Of a stretch of DNA of 64,000 nucleotides, positions 23,680 through 35,284 are shown piece after piece (position 1 is the stretch's first letter; every line of letters starts with the position of its first letter). A program made the position numbers and the translations under genes. The DNA is from Pomphorhynchus laevis (Eukaryota > Acanthocephala > Palaeacanthocephala > Echinorhynchida > Pomphorhynchidae), in the NCBI GenBank assembly GCA_012934845.2, contig WNNJ02001213.1, positions 496,001 to 560,000 on the forward strand, written 5' to 3'. The notes under the pieces are model-generated. The model worked only from the letters and a program-made list of their open reading frames with translations, did not search any database and was not told the DNA's origin.

Positions 23680-24095
23680 TTATAATTAATTAAACTTATG
23701 AGAGCATACAATAACAATTGTTTCATGGCGGTCAGTAAATAATTATTATAGATTCATCGACCAGGTAATCACATTGCTTGTAAGAGAAAACAAAATAGAA
23801 AATCAATTAAAATGTGCCTTGAGTCGTTTTTTGAAAAAGATTTCAGTTGTTGCGCAGACGACCAATGCAGGCAATATGTTCCACGTTTCGTTGATTCTGT
23901 CACCTATCATAGCGAAACACTCGTTTTTAGACGTATTCTACGTTTCAAATAAATATGATAAACTCGAAAAACAAATAAACAAATTAGGTTAAAGATATGT
24001 CGAGGGTACTTTGAATCGGACAAAAACCGCCAAACAAACATCAAATCAGTTTCTCTTAGCGAAAATTCTACTAATTGAACCCATAATATTTTGAG
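23680..24095. other. Unassigned sequence between LINE nest and PLE
   Basis: A 72-codon open frame (23,774-23,992, plus) begins LVRENKIENQLKCALSRF. I recognise no family and no splice structure, so I do not call it a gene. Confidence 0.4.
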
Positions 24096-24099
24096 TATA

Positions 24100-25225
24100 A
24101 TAATTATAACGCCTATCTAACTAAAATTAAACCATCAAGTAAATATAAATATATGGATAAAATTGAATTAATAGAATCCTTAAATATTTTGATAAATCAA
24201 AATTATTTAAATAATCTATATTTAGATGTCTATAGACATCTATATTTAGACAAGTAAAAGGTGTTCCAATGGGTGGTAATAGTAGCCCAATTATAGCTGA
24301 CTTGTTTTTAAGCTTTATAGAATATGAATTTGTTCATAACTGTGTAAAAACTAAATCTTAAATATATAAATATATATGAATTATATGTTTCGATACATTG
24401 ATGATATATGTGTATTTAATTCTAACAATTTTTATTCAATTAAGCTGAACAAATTTATCCAGAAAGCCTTATTCTTAACAAAACCAATATTAATGATAAA
24501 GAAGGTGTATATCTAGATATGAACATTAAATTAACATTAACTAAAACTACTATTAATTTATATCGTAAAGATGACATATTTAAATTTACAAGAAACATAT
24601 TTTTGCATGAGCATTCATGCATACCATATAATATAAAATATAATACATTAAATAATGAAATTTTAAGAATTGCAACAATATGTAATGATATTAACTTTCT
24701 TCAAAATCATTTAAATAATTTAATAGATACATATTTTAAACTAGGTTACTATAAAAATAACATCAAGCAGAAAATAGTAAAATATATAAATCAACACAAT
24801 AATATAAAGAATAAATTTAAACTCTTAAGTGGCAAATTTTTTTGGATGGATAATAAATAATATACTTTGTATTAGAATAAGATACTAGATAGTTTTATCA
24901 GAGGAAATACATCATTAGCATGTATTTGGCCCCGCTGCTATGTTGGGTAGAGGAGTTAGGGGCCGAAACCTGATAGCATAGCAGTTCCTCCTGATGACCT
25001 CTAATTATTATTCTGATACAACGTCTGTTATTTATTAGTCAATTCATAAAAATGACGTTTATTTTAAATTTCATTTTTTTAACTTGATTTAAATTATAGA
25101 AAATCTAAAAACAATTATTAATTTTATTATTTAATTATTAAATTTTGATTTAGCATTATTATGTTTTGTTTATTTTATAATTATATTAAATACGTAGACT
25201 CAGTTAGCTGATTTGATTTGATTGC
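24100..25225 (+). mobile_element. Penelope-like element with RT 3' half and complete 3' region
   Basis: The best PLE copy in the window. It reads YLDVYRHLYLDK (frame-worn), GVPMGGNSSPIIADLF, RYIDDICVFNSNNFYS, VYLDMNIKLTLTKTTINLYRKDD, EHSCIPYNIKYNTLNNEILRIATIC and YYKNNIKQKIVKYINQHN. These are the Neptune-type PLE palm and thumb in order. The ORF stops at 24,860 without any GIY-YIG nuclease. Behind it is a 365-bp 3' region with a paired module GGCCCC ... GGGGCC-GAAAC, CTGCTATG/CATAGCAG and CTGATGA, ending CGTAGACTCAGTTAGCTGAT. The same 3' region occurs at 18.2, 42.65 and 60.95 kb. Confidence 0.85.
24519..24860 (+). CDS. PLE reverse transcriptase, C-terminal fragment
   Basis: A 113-codon open frame starting MNIKLTLTKTTINLYRKDD. 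It corresponds to the thumb region after the YIDD motif of Penelope-like reverse transcriptases. The characteristic xEILRIA and the basic K-rich segment NIKQKIVKYINQHN are present. In endonuclease-bearing PLEs a GIY-YIG domain with CxxCx motifs would follow; here the frame ends KLLSGKFFWMDNK and a stop, directly before the conserved 3' region. Either the copy lost the domain or the family is of the endonuclease-free kind. Upstream RT parts lie in other frames, so the copy is defective. Confidence 0.75.
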   Translation: MNIKLTLTKTTINLYRKDDIFKFTRNIFLHEHSCIPYNIKYNTLNNEILRIATICNDINFLQNHLNNLIDTYFKLGYYKNNIKQKIVKYINQHNNIKNKFKLLSGKFFWMDNK

Positions 25226-25229
25226 TACA

Positions 25230-28205
25230 CCGTCTATAGATTACGACGAAACATGCTTAGCAGATCCAAGGTGAATATGCAAGTATGTGTCTAGATTAAT
25301 CAGTAAGCATTTACAACCACACTGATCATTTAGTCAATCTACGTCTTTTTGTATGAGCTCAGTGTTTGTTATACCGTCAACTGTCCTCGACATTTTAATG
25401 CTATCTGCGTCGAGAACTGAGTAGCTACTAGATAATGCACCAGGAAGATCTTTTATGTAAATTAAACAACGAGGGATATAAAACGGAACTTCGAGAGACT
25501 TCTGTTGAAAATGGAGTCCATGTCGACATATATTCACAGATTTTCACTGCAGCAGTACGGTTCGTGAGGAATAAGCGGATCCACTCAAGTGAATCACTAA
25601 CACCATATTTCATTAGATCGTCAAAAAGAATACTGTGAACTACTATATCGAATTCTTTTGACAAATCAAAGAAAATAACATCGATATTTCAGTTCGTCTG
25701 CCTTGCGGCAGTCCAAATATTACGGGCTGTAATTATACTTGCTACTGTAGAACGACCAGATCGAAATCTGTGTTGGTTGTTGCAGAGAATGCTATTACGT
25801 TCGAGGTGATGTGATATAGACCGCGTAACAGCGCACTTCATCACTTTACATGCTATGCATGTAAGACTTATTGGTCTGTAACTTGAGACAAGGTAAGGGT
25901 TGCTTTCTTAAATAGTGGTCTGATAAGAGATTTCATCCAGTCAGAGGGAATAGTACTGAATGTCATTGAGTGTTGAAATATAAGCAAAATAGGTTCGGGA
26001 ACAGCTGTTGTTAGCTCACGGAATAGTACGGTAGGGATACCGTTAAGAGCCGAAGACATAAAACGAGTTAGTCTATTTAATTCAAACCGTATATCGTTTA
26101 TTGGAATCGATTGTGTCAATGGTTTCGTGTGTCCGGTTAAGCTGAACTATATTGGCTAAAGTTTGAGGTGGAAAATCAGCTGGCCTTTGGAAAGATTGTA
26201 GAAAGCAATTCGTTATTTTCTTTATATCGAAATAAAGCTGGCCGTTGTTGGTTATCAGACTGTAACTTTAGAATGAGTGGACTTGACAGAAAGTAGAAAT
26301 CCAGCAAGATCATATGGATTAGATGATGTTGTACGACATAGACATGATAAAAAGCTTGATTTTTTTCTTGCGTTTCATGAGAGTTATCTTATTACGTATG
26401 ATTGTAAGCCGCAAAATCTAATCGGCTATTTCCATAGTAGACAAATGAGCGATTTCTAATACGTATCGGGTTTTTCAATCTGGGGGTAGGAACTATGACA
26501 GATATCTAATAAGGATAAAGCGCATCCTCCAAAAAGAGTATGTGTTTAAGTGCTGACAATGGTTTAAATTATTAATGGAATTAAGAATTTTGAGGGATTC
26601 CGCATCGCAACCGGACAGCGAACCAACCAACAAAGAGCATATTAAAATCGCCCAGAGCGATTAAGGTAATGACAATAATATCAGCCTTGTTGGTGTCAGC
26701 TGAGTCAAACAGGTAGTCGGTTTTATTCAGTAGGCTTTGTATATTTGTATATAGTATTTTGACTTTTACAGTAAGAGATTTCGAAACTGTAAGCGATCGA
26801 GAAGTGTGTGAAACCGATTTTTCTTTGGTAAAAATATACGTCGGCTACAATTGATGCCGGCTACATTGGATGGCAAGGCTAAAAGTATTGTGATGACCAC
26901 TTATCTTCTTTTATCGGCTGTCGAAAGCTGATAAACTCGAGAAAAGTGTGGTACCATGGATTTGGAAGTGCTCGAAAGTGGGCCCCAGGACTTGAAGATT
27001 TCCGTAACAGATATACCCTGCTTCTGAAGTCACCCCAAGGTGGAATTAGCTGGGGAGAAAGTGTGGCTCCGTTATTATGTAGATCTAGTGACTTATTTAA
27101 AACTATATCAAGGCCTACGCTACCAATCCAACCCGATGCCCTCTGTCGCCAGCAGACAAATTTCTCTTTGAATATTTTCTGGAAGGAAGACTGAGAGGGA
27201 TTAAGACGAGAAATACTCGTCTTGTCCCTACACAGCTGTAACCTATATCCAGAACCCCAGTATTTATTAGAGAGAACTGCCGGAAGAAAGCAGAGAGATT
27301 GGGAAGGTATATCATTTTTGCTAGGACCTTGAGTTTTGTTGGAGTGGGATTGTAAATGCGACCTCTATTGGTAGTCGAAAGGATCTCGGTAGCATGCGAA
27401 GATAGGTTGGAATTAAATTCGGTCAAAATCACATTCTTTATTCAGGGAAAGAGTTGATAGCTGTCTGAAAGAAGGCCACTCTAATAGGATCGAAGTGAAA
27501 CCTCCTTCAAATCAGCGTATCTTCCTATAGTCGCCAGCGTAATAGGTCATGAGAGGTGTTCAGCTGTTGGTGCGACTGCTCATTATAGATGGGTTTTAAC
27601 AACCACCTTCTATGTAGCAGTAATATCTCGGATAGTCAATTTGTTGTAGATCAATGAAATGTGGGGATTGGTGGTTTATGTATAAGATAGTCATTCCTTG
27701 CTCCGCGGAGTACTGCATTAATCCAACGACCAGTTATGTCGTTGAATTCACCGAGTAACATGTCATAGCCGCTACCTAAAATACGGTCTAGGAAGTCTTG
27801 GTTTTTGTAAATCTCACCAGGCCGGATGTAGACATTGGCTACGCTGATGCGTTTACCGTTCTTGACAAGGGATATAGCTTAACAAGAAAGGGTTCGACAT
27901 GAGTAGTTTAGTAAGAAAGAGGACCGAAAGGAGCATTTAACTAATGTTATAAAACCTTGATAATAGGAGGAGTGAGGATGAGTTATAAAAGGAGTAAAGT
28001 GGTTGGTTCTGGCTTTGGGATAAATCGAGTAATGTCCAGGGGGAGACAGTTAGACTGCGTCTCCTGAAGGACTATAGCATCTGCATCTCTACTAAATAGA
28101 AGCCCAAGGACATAAGCACATCCTGTATTCCACTGAATGATATTTAGTAAAAAAGGCTCTTGAGTACTTCTCATTGCATCAGTGTAACCGAAGTTGGAGG
28201 CCCTC
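25230..28205 (-). mobile_element. LINE relic on minus strand (another family), broken
   Basis: Reading the minus strand from 28,174: LNIIQWNTGCAYVLGLLFSRDADAIVLQETQ is a LINE endonuclease start. From 26,119: ELNRLTRFMSSALNGIPTVLFREL and FSTIPSDWMKSLIRPLFKKATL are RT motif 1. From 25,664: SKEFDIVVHSILFDDLMKYG and EWIRLFLTNRTAAVKI correspond to the catalytic Asp region (a Lys in place of the usual Ala of KAFD). The rest is worn and the C-terminal half is missing before the PLE end at 25,225. Confidence 0.8.
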
Positions 28206-28209
28206 CACC

Positions 28210-28570
28210 TATTCGTACATCAAAACAGAAAATTCCATAATGATTGCATGAAATTTTTTATCATTCACGTAATTGGTAATACGCTGCAAATTTACGTATT
28301 TACATGCTTTATATCAATTGCATCTATAAATTAAAATTTAATTTGTAAATTATTTTAAATTGATCACACATTAGAAGTCCCACATTGCAGTTCATTCGTC
28401 GGAATTGTCAAATATGATAGAATTTGTACAAATTTTACATATGTAACTTACATTTTAATATGAACACTCAATAAAAATGTTGTTCCATTGTGATGCATCA
28501 AAACGTAGCAAATAAAATAAAATATCATAAGTACATTATGGCAGATTTCAAATGATACTCTTACGGTCGA
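28210..28570. other. AT-rich stretch, nothing recognised
   Basis: No open frame, RNA gene or repeat that I can support. Confidence 0.5.
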
Positions 28571-28574
28571 ACAT

Positions 28575-29075
28575 AAATTATCCATCTAAGGGTCCTTGAG
28601 AATTGACATTATCCCAGATCAATGGAAGAAAGCATTATTCATTCAAGTCTTCAAGGTGAATCGGGTCAATGCTAAAAATTATCGGCTAATTAGTTTGGCA
28701 TGTATTGCTTGCAAGGTCATTCAAAGACTGATCATAAAGCACATATTTACTCATTTAGACAAATTCAGTATATTATCAAAAAACATCATGGTTTAAGAAA
28801 GCATAGTTTCATTTCGGCAAATTCAACATTAGCTCGTGAAAGCTGGGACGACTGTTGAAAAAGGTGTAGCGGTTGATGTCGTCTTTATTGATTTGTCCAA
28901 AACTTTTGATCTGTTTCATCAAAATTTACTGTGGATGCTTAAAAATTACGGATTCTCTAAACATGCTTGTCGAGCGATATGTGAATCCTTGAATATACGT
29001 TCTTTCGATGTACTAGTTTGTGGCAAACTTAAAAGCTCGTCTTCACTATTCTATGATGGTACCTAAATGACGTAG
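28575..29075 (+). mobile_element. LINE relic (Jockey-like RT), plus strand
   Basis: It encodes IPDQWKKALFIQVFKVNR, AKNYRLISLACIACKVIQRLI, GVAVDVVFIDLSKTFDLFHQ and MLKNYGFSKHACRAI, RT motifs 1 to 3. The residues resemble those expected upstream of the fragment at 16.3-17.1 kb, so both may be pieces of one family. One stop falls between the two frames at about 28,800. Confidence 0.8.
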
Positions 29076-29154
29076 AACTTTAGGCTTCCTCTATCGAAAT
29101 GTTGAACAACATAATGTTCTCAGGCGACACACCATCAAATGAAATTAGAATTGA

Positions 29155-31440
29155 GTGAATTCGAGTCCAATGGATACCCCGGAGTTTTCGGCTTCCATTT
29201 ATCCGATTCCTAACTTCGTAAAACATTCAGACGGACGAGACTACTTTGACTGTGCCCCTGTATCACAACCTCGAACAATCAGGCGTCGACAAGATGGTAA
29301 TTCAAAATGTAACTCCTGCGGAAATGCTTATCACGTCAATCAAATTTTGCAGTGTCCTACATATTAACAATACATGAATACAGCTCAGTACCTGCCAAAA
29401 TAAGAAATATTACCATATTAGAACTTATAGACAGTGGAAGCGTCAATAATTTAATGTCCCCGTACTAAAGATCTATGTTGATATGTTCCGCTCTTCAGAA
29501 AAAATCAACCTGCATTTTAGCTGATAAGAAAGCCACTGCCATCGAATCCTCTTCGCTGATCTCGAGGTAGGAGACAAACTCTATCGAAATCTCAAGATAT
29601 TGATTCTACCTGGATTGTGTTCATAATTAGTTCTAGGTCATAATTTCATTAAAAGGAATAAGGCAGTATCTTTTCTATATGGGAATGATAAATAACCATA
29701 ATTAGCAATATGCGCCCTCAGTTGTCTCAATATTAATTCTTCTTGATTATTCACAAATCCAAGCAATGAAATACACGCAGTATCTACAAGATCTAGCCGT
29801 CCGTATAAGCAGGGTGTCGAGTTTATATATCAAGAAATACATTTTTCCCTATGGCCTAAATAAATGAATTGATGCATGAATTATCAAAATATCGAATTTT
29901 CTCCAAACTTGACCTAAAATCAGCGTACTACCAGTGCTCGTTGTGAAAGCAGGATCGATGATACACGGCGTTTGAGGCGAATTAGCAGCTCTATAAGTAT
30001 AAAAGAATATCATTTGGTCCAAGAAACTCAGCGGTCGCCTTTTAAAGGATAATGGCGAATTTCATTTCAGTAAACCACTTGAAATCTACACATGTGTACA
30101 TCGATGATATTGTGGTTGCTGGGAAAGATCAACAAGAGCATTATGCTAATCTTAAAGACTTTCGTATGGTCATTCGAAAATACTTCCTGAAATTTAATGA
30201 ATCGAAGTGCACATACTCAATCACACAACTTAAATATCTCGGCTATCTAATCTTCAACGGAGAAATAAAATCTGACCATGAACGATTACAACGACTAATT
30301 CAACTACCCACTCCAAACACACTAAGATCACTTAAGCGAGCAGTTGGCTTTTTTCATATTACATTTGCTGAATTCCTCATTACTGTAAAAATTCGGCCAC
30401 TACTGGATGTCAACAAATTCCCACTGAATGTTCTTCAACTCGTATTTCCAGCAATTAAAAGGCGAAATCGCAGAAGCTTTAATAGTCTTAATAGATGACG
30501 ACCTACCTTTTACGATAAAAACTATTTCTTCAGGCCAAGCCATAGCCACAGTCTTCTCACAGCGCGAAAAGTCTGTTGTTTTTTTCTCGAGATATCTGCC
30601 AAAAGCTGAGCAAGCGCACTCATCTGTCAAATACGAAACTGCTGTGATTGTAGAATCGATGTGGAAATGGAGAGAATTGCTTCTGGGGCGGAAGTTTCGC
30701 GATTGTTACGGATCAGAAGGCAATCTAGTTTATATTTAACTCAGCTAGAAATAGTCGTAACAAAAGTTGTATATATGGGAAGATATTAAATATAGATCGG
30801 GGAATTAAACATCGCAGCTGATATGCATACTCGGAGTTTCTGTGCCGTTAGCAATCATTCGCTTAAAGAATTACATATCGCTCTATGCCATCCCGGAATC
30901 ACGCGACTGAATCACTTTGTGAAACAAAAAATGCCATACTCTATAGAAGAGGTCCGACGAGTTTGTGACGAATGTGCATTATGTACGGAATTAAAGCCGA
31001 TGCTCCATCAACCAAATCATTTACAACTGATCATAGCTCGACGACCCTTCGAACGACTATCAATAGACTTCATGGGTCCTAAGCCAACTATAGACAACGA
31101 CAAATATTTACTAGCATTATAGACGAATACCCACGACAACCCTTCGTAGAGGCTGTTGTGGAAAGTCTTGGTGATCAATATATTGATAACCAGTTCGAAC
31201 AACGGAGTCAGAAACCAAGTAATCTCACTGGAAAATCATTAACGAGAATGATTACTCTGAAAATCTTCTGAATCCAGGTCGTGATGTTAATATTTAAAAC
31301 CAAGAAGCACTGACTCACGACAGGATATTAGTGATAGTAGCGAGCTCCTCGATCCTCCCGTAGTAGAGTCCGAAGAATATGATGTATTCAAATTCATGCC
31401 GGAATGGTCTTAACGGGGTCAAGTAATCAGGAAAAGCTGA
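29155..31440 (+). mobile_element. Ty3/gypsy relic, old, heavily broken
   Basis: The plus strand holds, in element order, a gag CCHC remnant (KCNSCGNAYHVNQILQC), a protease-like stretch, reverse transcriptase pieces (HVYIDDIVVAG), RNase H, the integrase zinc region (ALCHPGITRLNHFVKQK) and the start of the integrase core (DFMGPKPTIDNDKYLL). It is the same family as the element at 12.2-16.15 kb but clearly older, with many breaks. No flanking LTRs were found. Confidence 0.85.
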
Positions 31441-31444
31441 TGAC

Positions 31445-31790
31445 GCTAATACATGGATGGGCAAAATGTGAGGATTGATCTATTATATCATATCGACCAA
31501 CTATTTTTTAGGTTGTTGTTTAAAACCTTAGCGGTTTCTGTTTATAATATATATCTAACACTGGTTTGAATCTCGCTGCGTGTGCTTAACCGCCAATTGA
31601 ATCAGCTGTTCCGCCTTGACTCCTCAATGTTACGTGAACACGAGCTGTGCAAAAAGTATCGCTCAAAGCCTTGAATAAATTGTACCATTTTGGTTGATCG
31701 CGTCTGCAAAGGATGGAATGGATTATCGCCTTGCATGTTCAACAGTTGTACTGTTGCGCAATTTGAGAAAACCTCAAACTTGAACTCTTG
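31445..31790. other. Unassigned sequence
   Basis: A minus-strand open frame here ends with KMVQFIQGFERYFLHS and a basic tail. It could be an exon of something, but I recognise no family. Confidence 0.35.
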
Positions 31791-31794
31791 GATT

Positions 31795-31925
31795 CTTAAT
31801 GATTTTTTAATTTCCTTGTTTTTATGTTTCTGTTTTCGATGTGATGTTTTTAAAGGAGTTTCGGCTCCTTTGGAAGTCGATATATAATAATATGTACACC
31901 TGGAAAGGTTGTTTATCATTAAGTG
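31795..31925. repeat. Dispersed repeat with strong hairpin, copy 1
   Basis: About 130 bp (TTCTGTTTTCGATGTGATG ... TTATCATTAAGTGATTTACA) shared with 40,262-40,385. It contains the hairpin AAAGGAG-TTTCGG-CTCCTTT. It lies on the 3' side of the AIF-like fragment. Confidence 0.85.
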
Positions 31926-32184
31926 ATTTACAGAGTTATTTAAAATTTTCGAAAATTATTAAAAAGTTAATTTAAATTAAAAATTCGACTTTATTAGCTG
32001 TAGATTGGATCCTTTTATACCTTTCTACATAATTTGTGTAAGTGCCACAATATACATTTCGTATTTTCAAGAAGGTATTTGTCAAACACAAAATAATTTT
32101 TTTATAAAATAAAAGTCAATTTTTAAAACAAAAATATCAATTTAACATTTAAAACTTAAATAATTCAAATCTCTGTTAACTAGA

Positions 32185-32835
32185 TTATGACGTAAAAGCA
32201 TCCTCGTCAACCGTATGAAAGCTAATTTCCTTGTCACATGTCCTTTTGAATTTCGTTGTGTCCAGTTGCTCGACTGTGCACTCCCCAATATTCCTTCGCA
32301 ACATTGACCTATGAAAAGGAAGCGTTGTGTCACGCGACACCATCAAACTCTTCGAATTTGGATTGTTGGCCTTCATCACGTTAATCGCTGAGACAGAACT
32401 TGCACCCCCGCCGATAATAAGATAGTCTGCGTAGTTTTTGGTTTGCGACATCATCCTCGTCAGACTCAAAGAATATGCGCCTGAATAGACTGCATCCAAA
32501 TCATCATTGGTGTAATTTGTTTCGTCGGAGGTTGCCATAGGTGCGAACATATACAGCATTGCCTCTTCTGTGCTTAATGTTCCTAATTCCCTCTGTTCGT
32601 TGATAAGCTTGTCGCCTTGATTGTCAAAGAATATGTTATTAACCCGCTCCGATTTTGACCGATCGAATGATGGGGATATAATCTCTGAGTCCTGTCCTGA
32701 TGTCCAACGGACCTTCGGGTCTTGGCTAGGCATCTGGCCAAAGTAGTCTTCGTTTTCTGGAAGGCTCTTGAGAACAGATTTCGCATTGCCTCGCATCAAC
32801 GCCACAGATATTCGCTGAAAAATTTCGAATGGCAT
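32185..32835 (-). CDS. Chimeric ORF: R2-like LINE C-terminus joined to AIF-like flavoprotein N-terminal region
   Basis: A 216-codon uninterrupted frame starting at the ATG 32,835. Residues 2-24 (PFEIFQRISVALMRGNAKSV) are the conserved C-terminus of the neighbouring R2-like LINE. Residues about 90-185 match the N-terminal FAD-binding part of apoptosis-inducing factor (AIFM1): NYADYLIIGGGASSVSAI with the dinucleotide-binding Gly run at 142-144, then KSLMVSRDTTLPFHRSMLRR, the counterpart of the human VSEDPELPYMRPPLSK. AIF is a mitochondrial NADH-dependent flavoprotein. The frame ends at 32,185 before the NAD domain, and I see no further exons. It may be a decayed gene into which the LINE inserted, or a LINE that carried host sequence. 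Confidence 0.65.
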   Translation of the reverse strand: MPFEIFQRISVALMRGNAKSVLKSLPENEDYFGQMPSQDPKVRWTSGQDSEIISPSFDRSKSERVNNIFFDNQGDKLINEQRELGTLSTEEAMLYMFAPMATSDETNYTNDDLDAVYSGAYSLSLTRMMSQTKNYADYLIIGGGASSVSAINVMKANNPNSKSLMVSRDTTLPFHRSMLRRNIGECTVEQLDTTKFKRTCDKEISFHTVDEDAFTS

Positions 32836-34812
32836 TTGAGTACGTTGTATTGCGGCGAGCGGCGAGATACCGCGCTATTCTGCGTTCCACCCTCCGTATG
32901 TTTCAACAACGGTCGGTGTGAAATTATAGCCGTTTTCCTCCATTTTTATCTATATTTTCGTATCTTGACGCAACTAGCGTAGTCTTCTGCAGCATAGGAA
33001 GCTTCATTACTTGAACGCGGCAGATACAAAGATTGCTGCGGGTTGGTGACGGCAAAATCAACTGCTTCTGGCGGATATCTGTGGAATAGAATGTCTGCTG
33101 GCATTTCTCTCAAACCTTTAACTAGGTTGTCACCTCGCGTTCAACGTGCATACCAGCTGACTCAGCTGCTTGAAAGACTGTGTCCCTTATTCCGTTGTGC
33201 CTTAAGCCAGGGTAACCACCGAACTGACACGTTAGGGCATGAAATCCATGTACGTCCGCATCTCTGAAGCATCGTCGGCATATGTACGGTTTCGCCGATA
33301 TGAGTATTCCCAACCACAAGCGAATTAAAACTCGAAATTCCGCAGGTGACACGCTCAATGAGTTTATTTTGTTGGGAATAGTGTGGAGCTAGGCGCTCGC
33401 GTGTGGGCATCCTATGGATAAAGACGGACCACATCAAACGTGCTTGACACCTCTATCAGTTTAGAGATACGCTCCTTATCAATTGCTGAGCTTACCTAGC
33501 TTGGCTGGGAACACTGGCCGATGGGATGTCTGCATTAAAGACGTTAAGGTAACTGATGGCCAGGGACTGAAGCTTCGAAGAGAATCTTGTAAAGTCTAAT
33601 GGGTCAAGTCCCAAACTCTTAGCGACGTTTGCGATGCTCGCTACGAAAGTCACTGGTGCATGCGTAAGGCAATCCCGAAGACCAGGCCGCCCATTCGCAG
33701 ACAACGTTGCTTGAGATTGCGTGCGCATGTCCAATGAAATACCGATTATTTCGCACAGTGCATTGGCAATTGCATCGTCAAGGTGACTCAAAACGGAAAG
33801 TGAAGAAAGATTTACCGTTCGCAAAAATTGCTTACGCGACCTGTGGGTCCGGAATCTAAGCTAAAGTTTCGAGGTCTCTGATAATGCCCGGCAAAACTTC
33901 ACGTGTAAGGTGTAAAGCACAAAAATCCTCGCTACTAATTGGCGTTCCAAGTAAAATGAAGTTCGTAGAATCATTCAATGTCATTGTTTCAGAAAAATTA
34001 GACTGTATTGCTCTTATGGCTTCCAGACTGCCGATTATCTCTGTTTTCTGCTAGTTTAGCTTCATGCCTAAACGATCGAAGACATCCGATAACAGAGCAA
34101 AAACCTTGGCTATTGATTGCACAGTTCCACCGATGATCCCGTCGTCTAAATACCATCGGTTGAATTGAATACCGGGGGTCAGGTCAAGTTGTTTTATAAT
34201 CGGCTGAATAGCTAATGAGGATAATATTGGTCCAAATGGATCACCCAGCTGCACGCTGCATGAAGACTGTAAAAGGTTCTGACCAACCAACCGTAGGTAC
34301 GATGATCGTTCGTAACACCAACTGACCCAGGTCGCGCATTCAGGAAAAAGATTGTCCACAGCGTGAATAAAGGCTTCGCGTCTCAAAGTCTTAAAGGCAT
34401 TCTTAACATCAACCTTCAACCATACCCAATCAGCGTCATCGGTTTTTTCCATGTGAAGGCGTTTAACTTGGTAAATGATACTTGCCATACCATTAGGCGA
34501 AGCCACACCAGCTTGATAAGGGTAGGGGGTGTCGAGGAAGTCCTTTCGTAATTTTTGGCAAATGCACTTAGCACACAGTCGACGTATCGTTTCACCGACT
34601 GCAATTGGTCGGATGCCACCACCCTGTTTATTTAACGCGATTAAATTGGCGCCAGAAAGATAAGTGGACATGACAGGAGGTCTAAGACAGGCCAACAGAT
34701 GGTTTACCAAACTTATCAGACGGGAAACTAGATTGCCACGATCTACATATAGCATGTCATGGTGGTGTTCAGGACGCAATCCAAATCAACCAGGTGAAGT
34801 AGAGGAGGGAAA
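32740..34812 (-). mobile_element. R2-like LINE with C-terminal zinc and nuclease-like domain, 5'-truncated, broken
   Basis: On the minus strand from 34,779: an N-terminal RT region, GGGIRPIAVGETIRRLCAKC, VWLKVDVKNAFKTLRREAF, CSVQLGDPFGPILSSLAIQP and FNRWYLDDGIIGG (catalytic YLDD). After frame changes come EFRVLIRLWLGI, CRRCFRDADVHGFHALTCQ with GLRHNGIRDTVFQ (a C-C-H-C zinc knot, then the conserved RHNxLRD), DFAVTNPQQSLYLP (a PD-ExK-like core), and the end FQRISVALMRGNAKS. This domain order defines a family common in invertebrates. At least four frame changes show it is dead. The upstream end is cut at the palindrome 34,814. Confidence 0.88.
34051..34779 (-). pseudogene. Reverse transcriptase core of the R2-like LINE
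   Basis: A 242-codon frame (first codon ATG at 34,779) covering RT fingers and palm. It has the basic motif GGxRPIAVGxTxRRL at residues about 57-71, the first catalytic Asp in KVDVKNAFKTL, the LGDPFGPIL turn and the second catalytic site YLDDG near the end, followed by DVFDRLGMKLN. The frame ends in a stop where homologues continue (thumb, here found in other frames below 34,050). Strand transfer during target-primed integration would be its role. The copy is inactive because the frame is cut. Confidence 0.85.
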
Positions 34813-34813
34813 T

Positions 34814-34853
34814 GATCTTATGGCGGCCAAAGATCTTTGGCCGCCATAAGATC
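34814..34853. repeat. Perfect 40-bp palindrome
   Basis: GATCTTATGGCGGCCAAA, centre GATC, then the exact complement. It marks the upstream breakpoint of the R2-like LINE and is GC-rich compared with the AT-rich flank to its right. Confidence 0.97.
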
Positions 34854-34859
34854 TTTGAC

Positions 34860-35280
34860 ATGGTGATATATTTATTTTTTATACGAACGTATGATAATAG
34901 TGACAAAGTATATGCTAAAATATTAAGGTCCCATTAGCATTATTAAAGAAAATTTGAATTTTAATAATTAAAAATTTATTATTTTTATTTTATCTGGATA
35001 CAAATTAAGAAAATAATGTGCATAATATTTAACAATCAATTTAAAACAATCAATTTATAGGATGAAATAAATTTGCATGATAAGTAGTAAACAATGAGCC
35101 GAGGAGTAGATGACATATCAAATCATGTAATGGTACTGTTTAAATTTTCAGAATATATTTAGATCATATGTCTGCTTATAATAGTTAACTCATGTAGATC
35201 ACTACTATTAGGAATACTAGGCAACTGGTAGATGGAATATGCAAGGGTGAGAAAATTGCTAAGGCTGTGATAATTAGGTT
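34860..35280. other. AT-rich flank of the minisatellite, nothing recognised
   Basis: No open frame or RNA gene. The right part already has single words of the following repeat. Confidence 0.5.
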
Positions 35281-35284
35281 TCTT

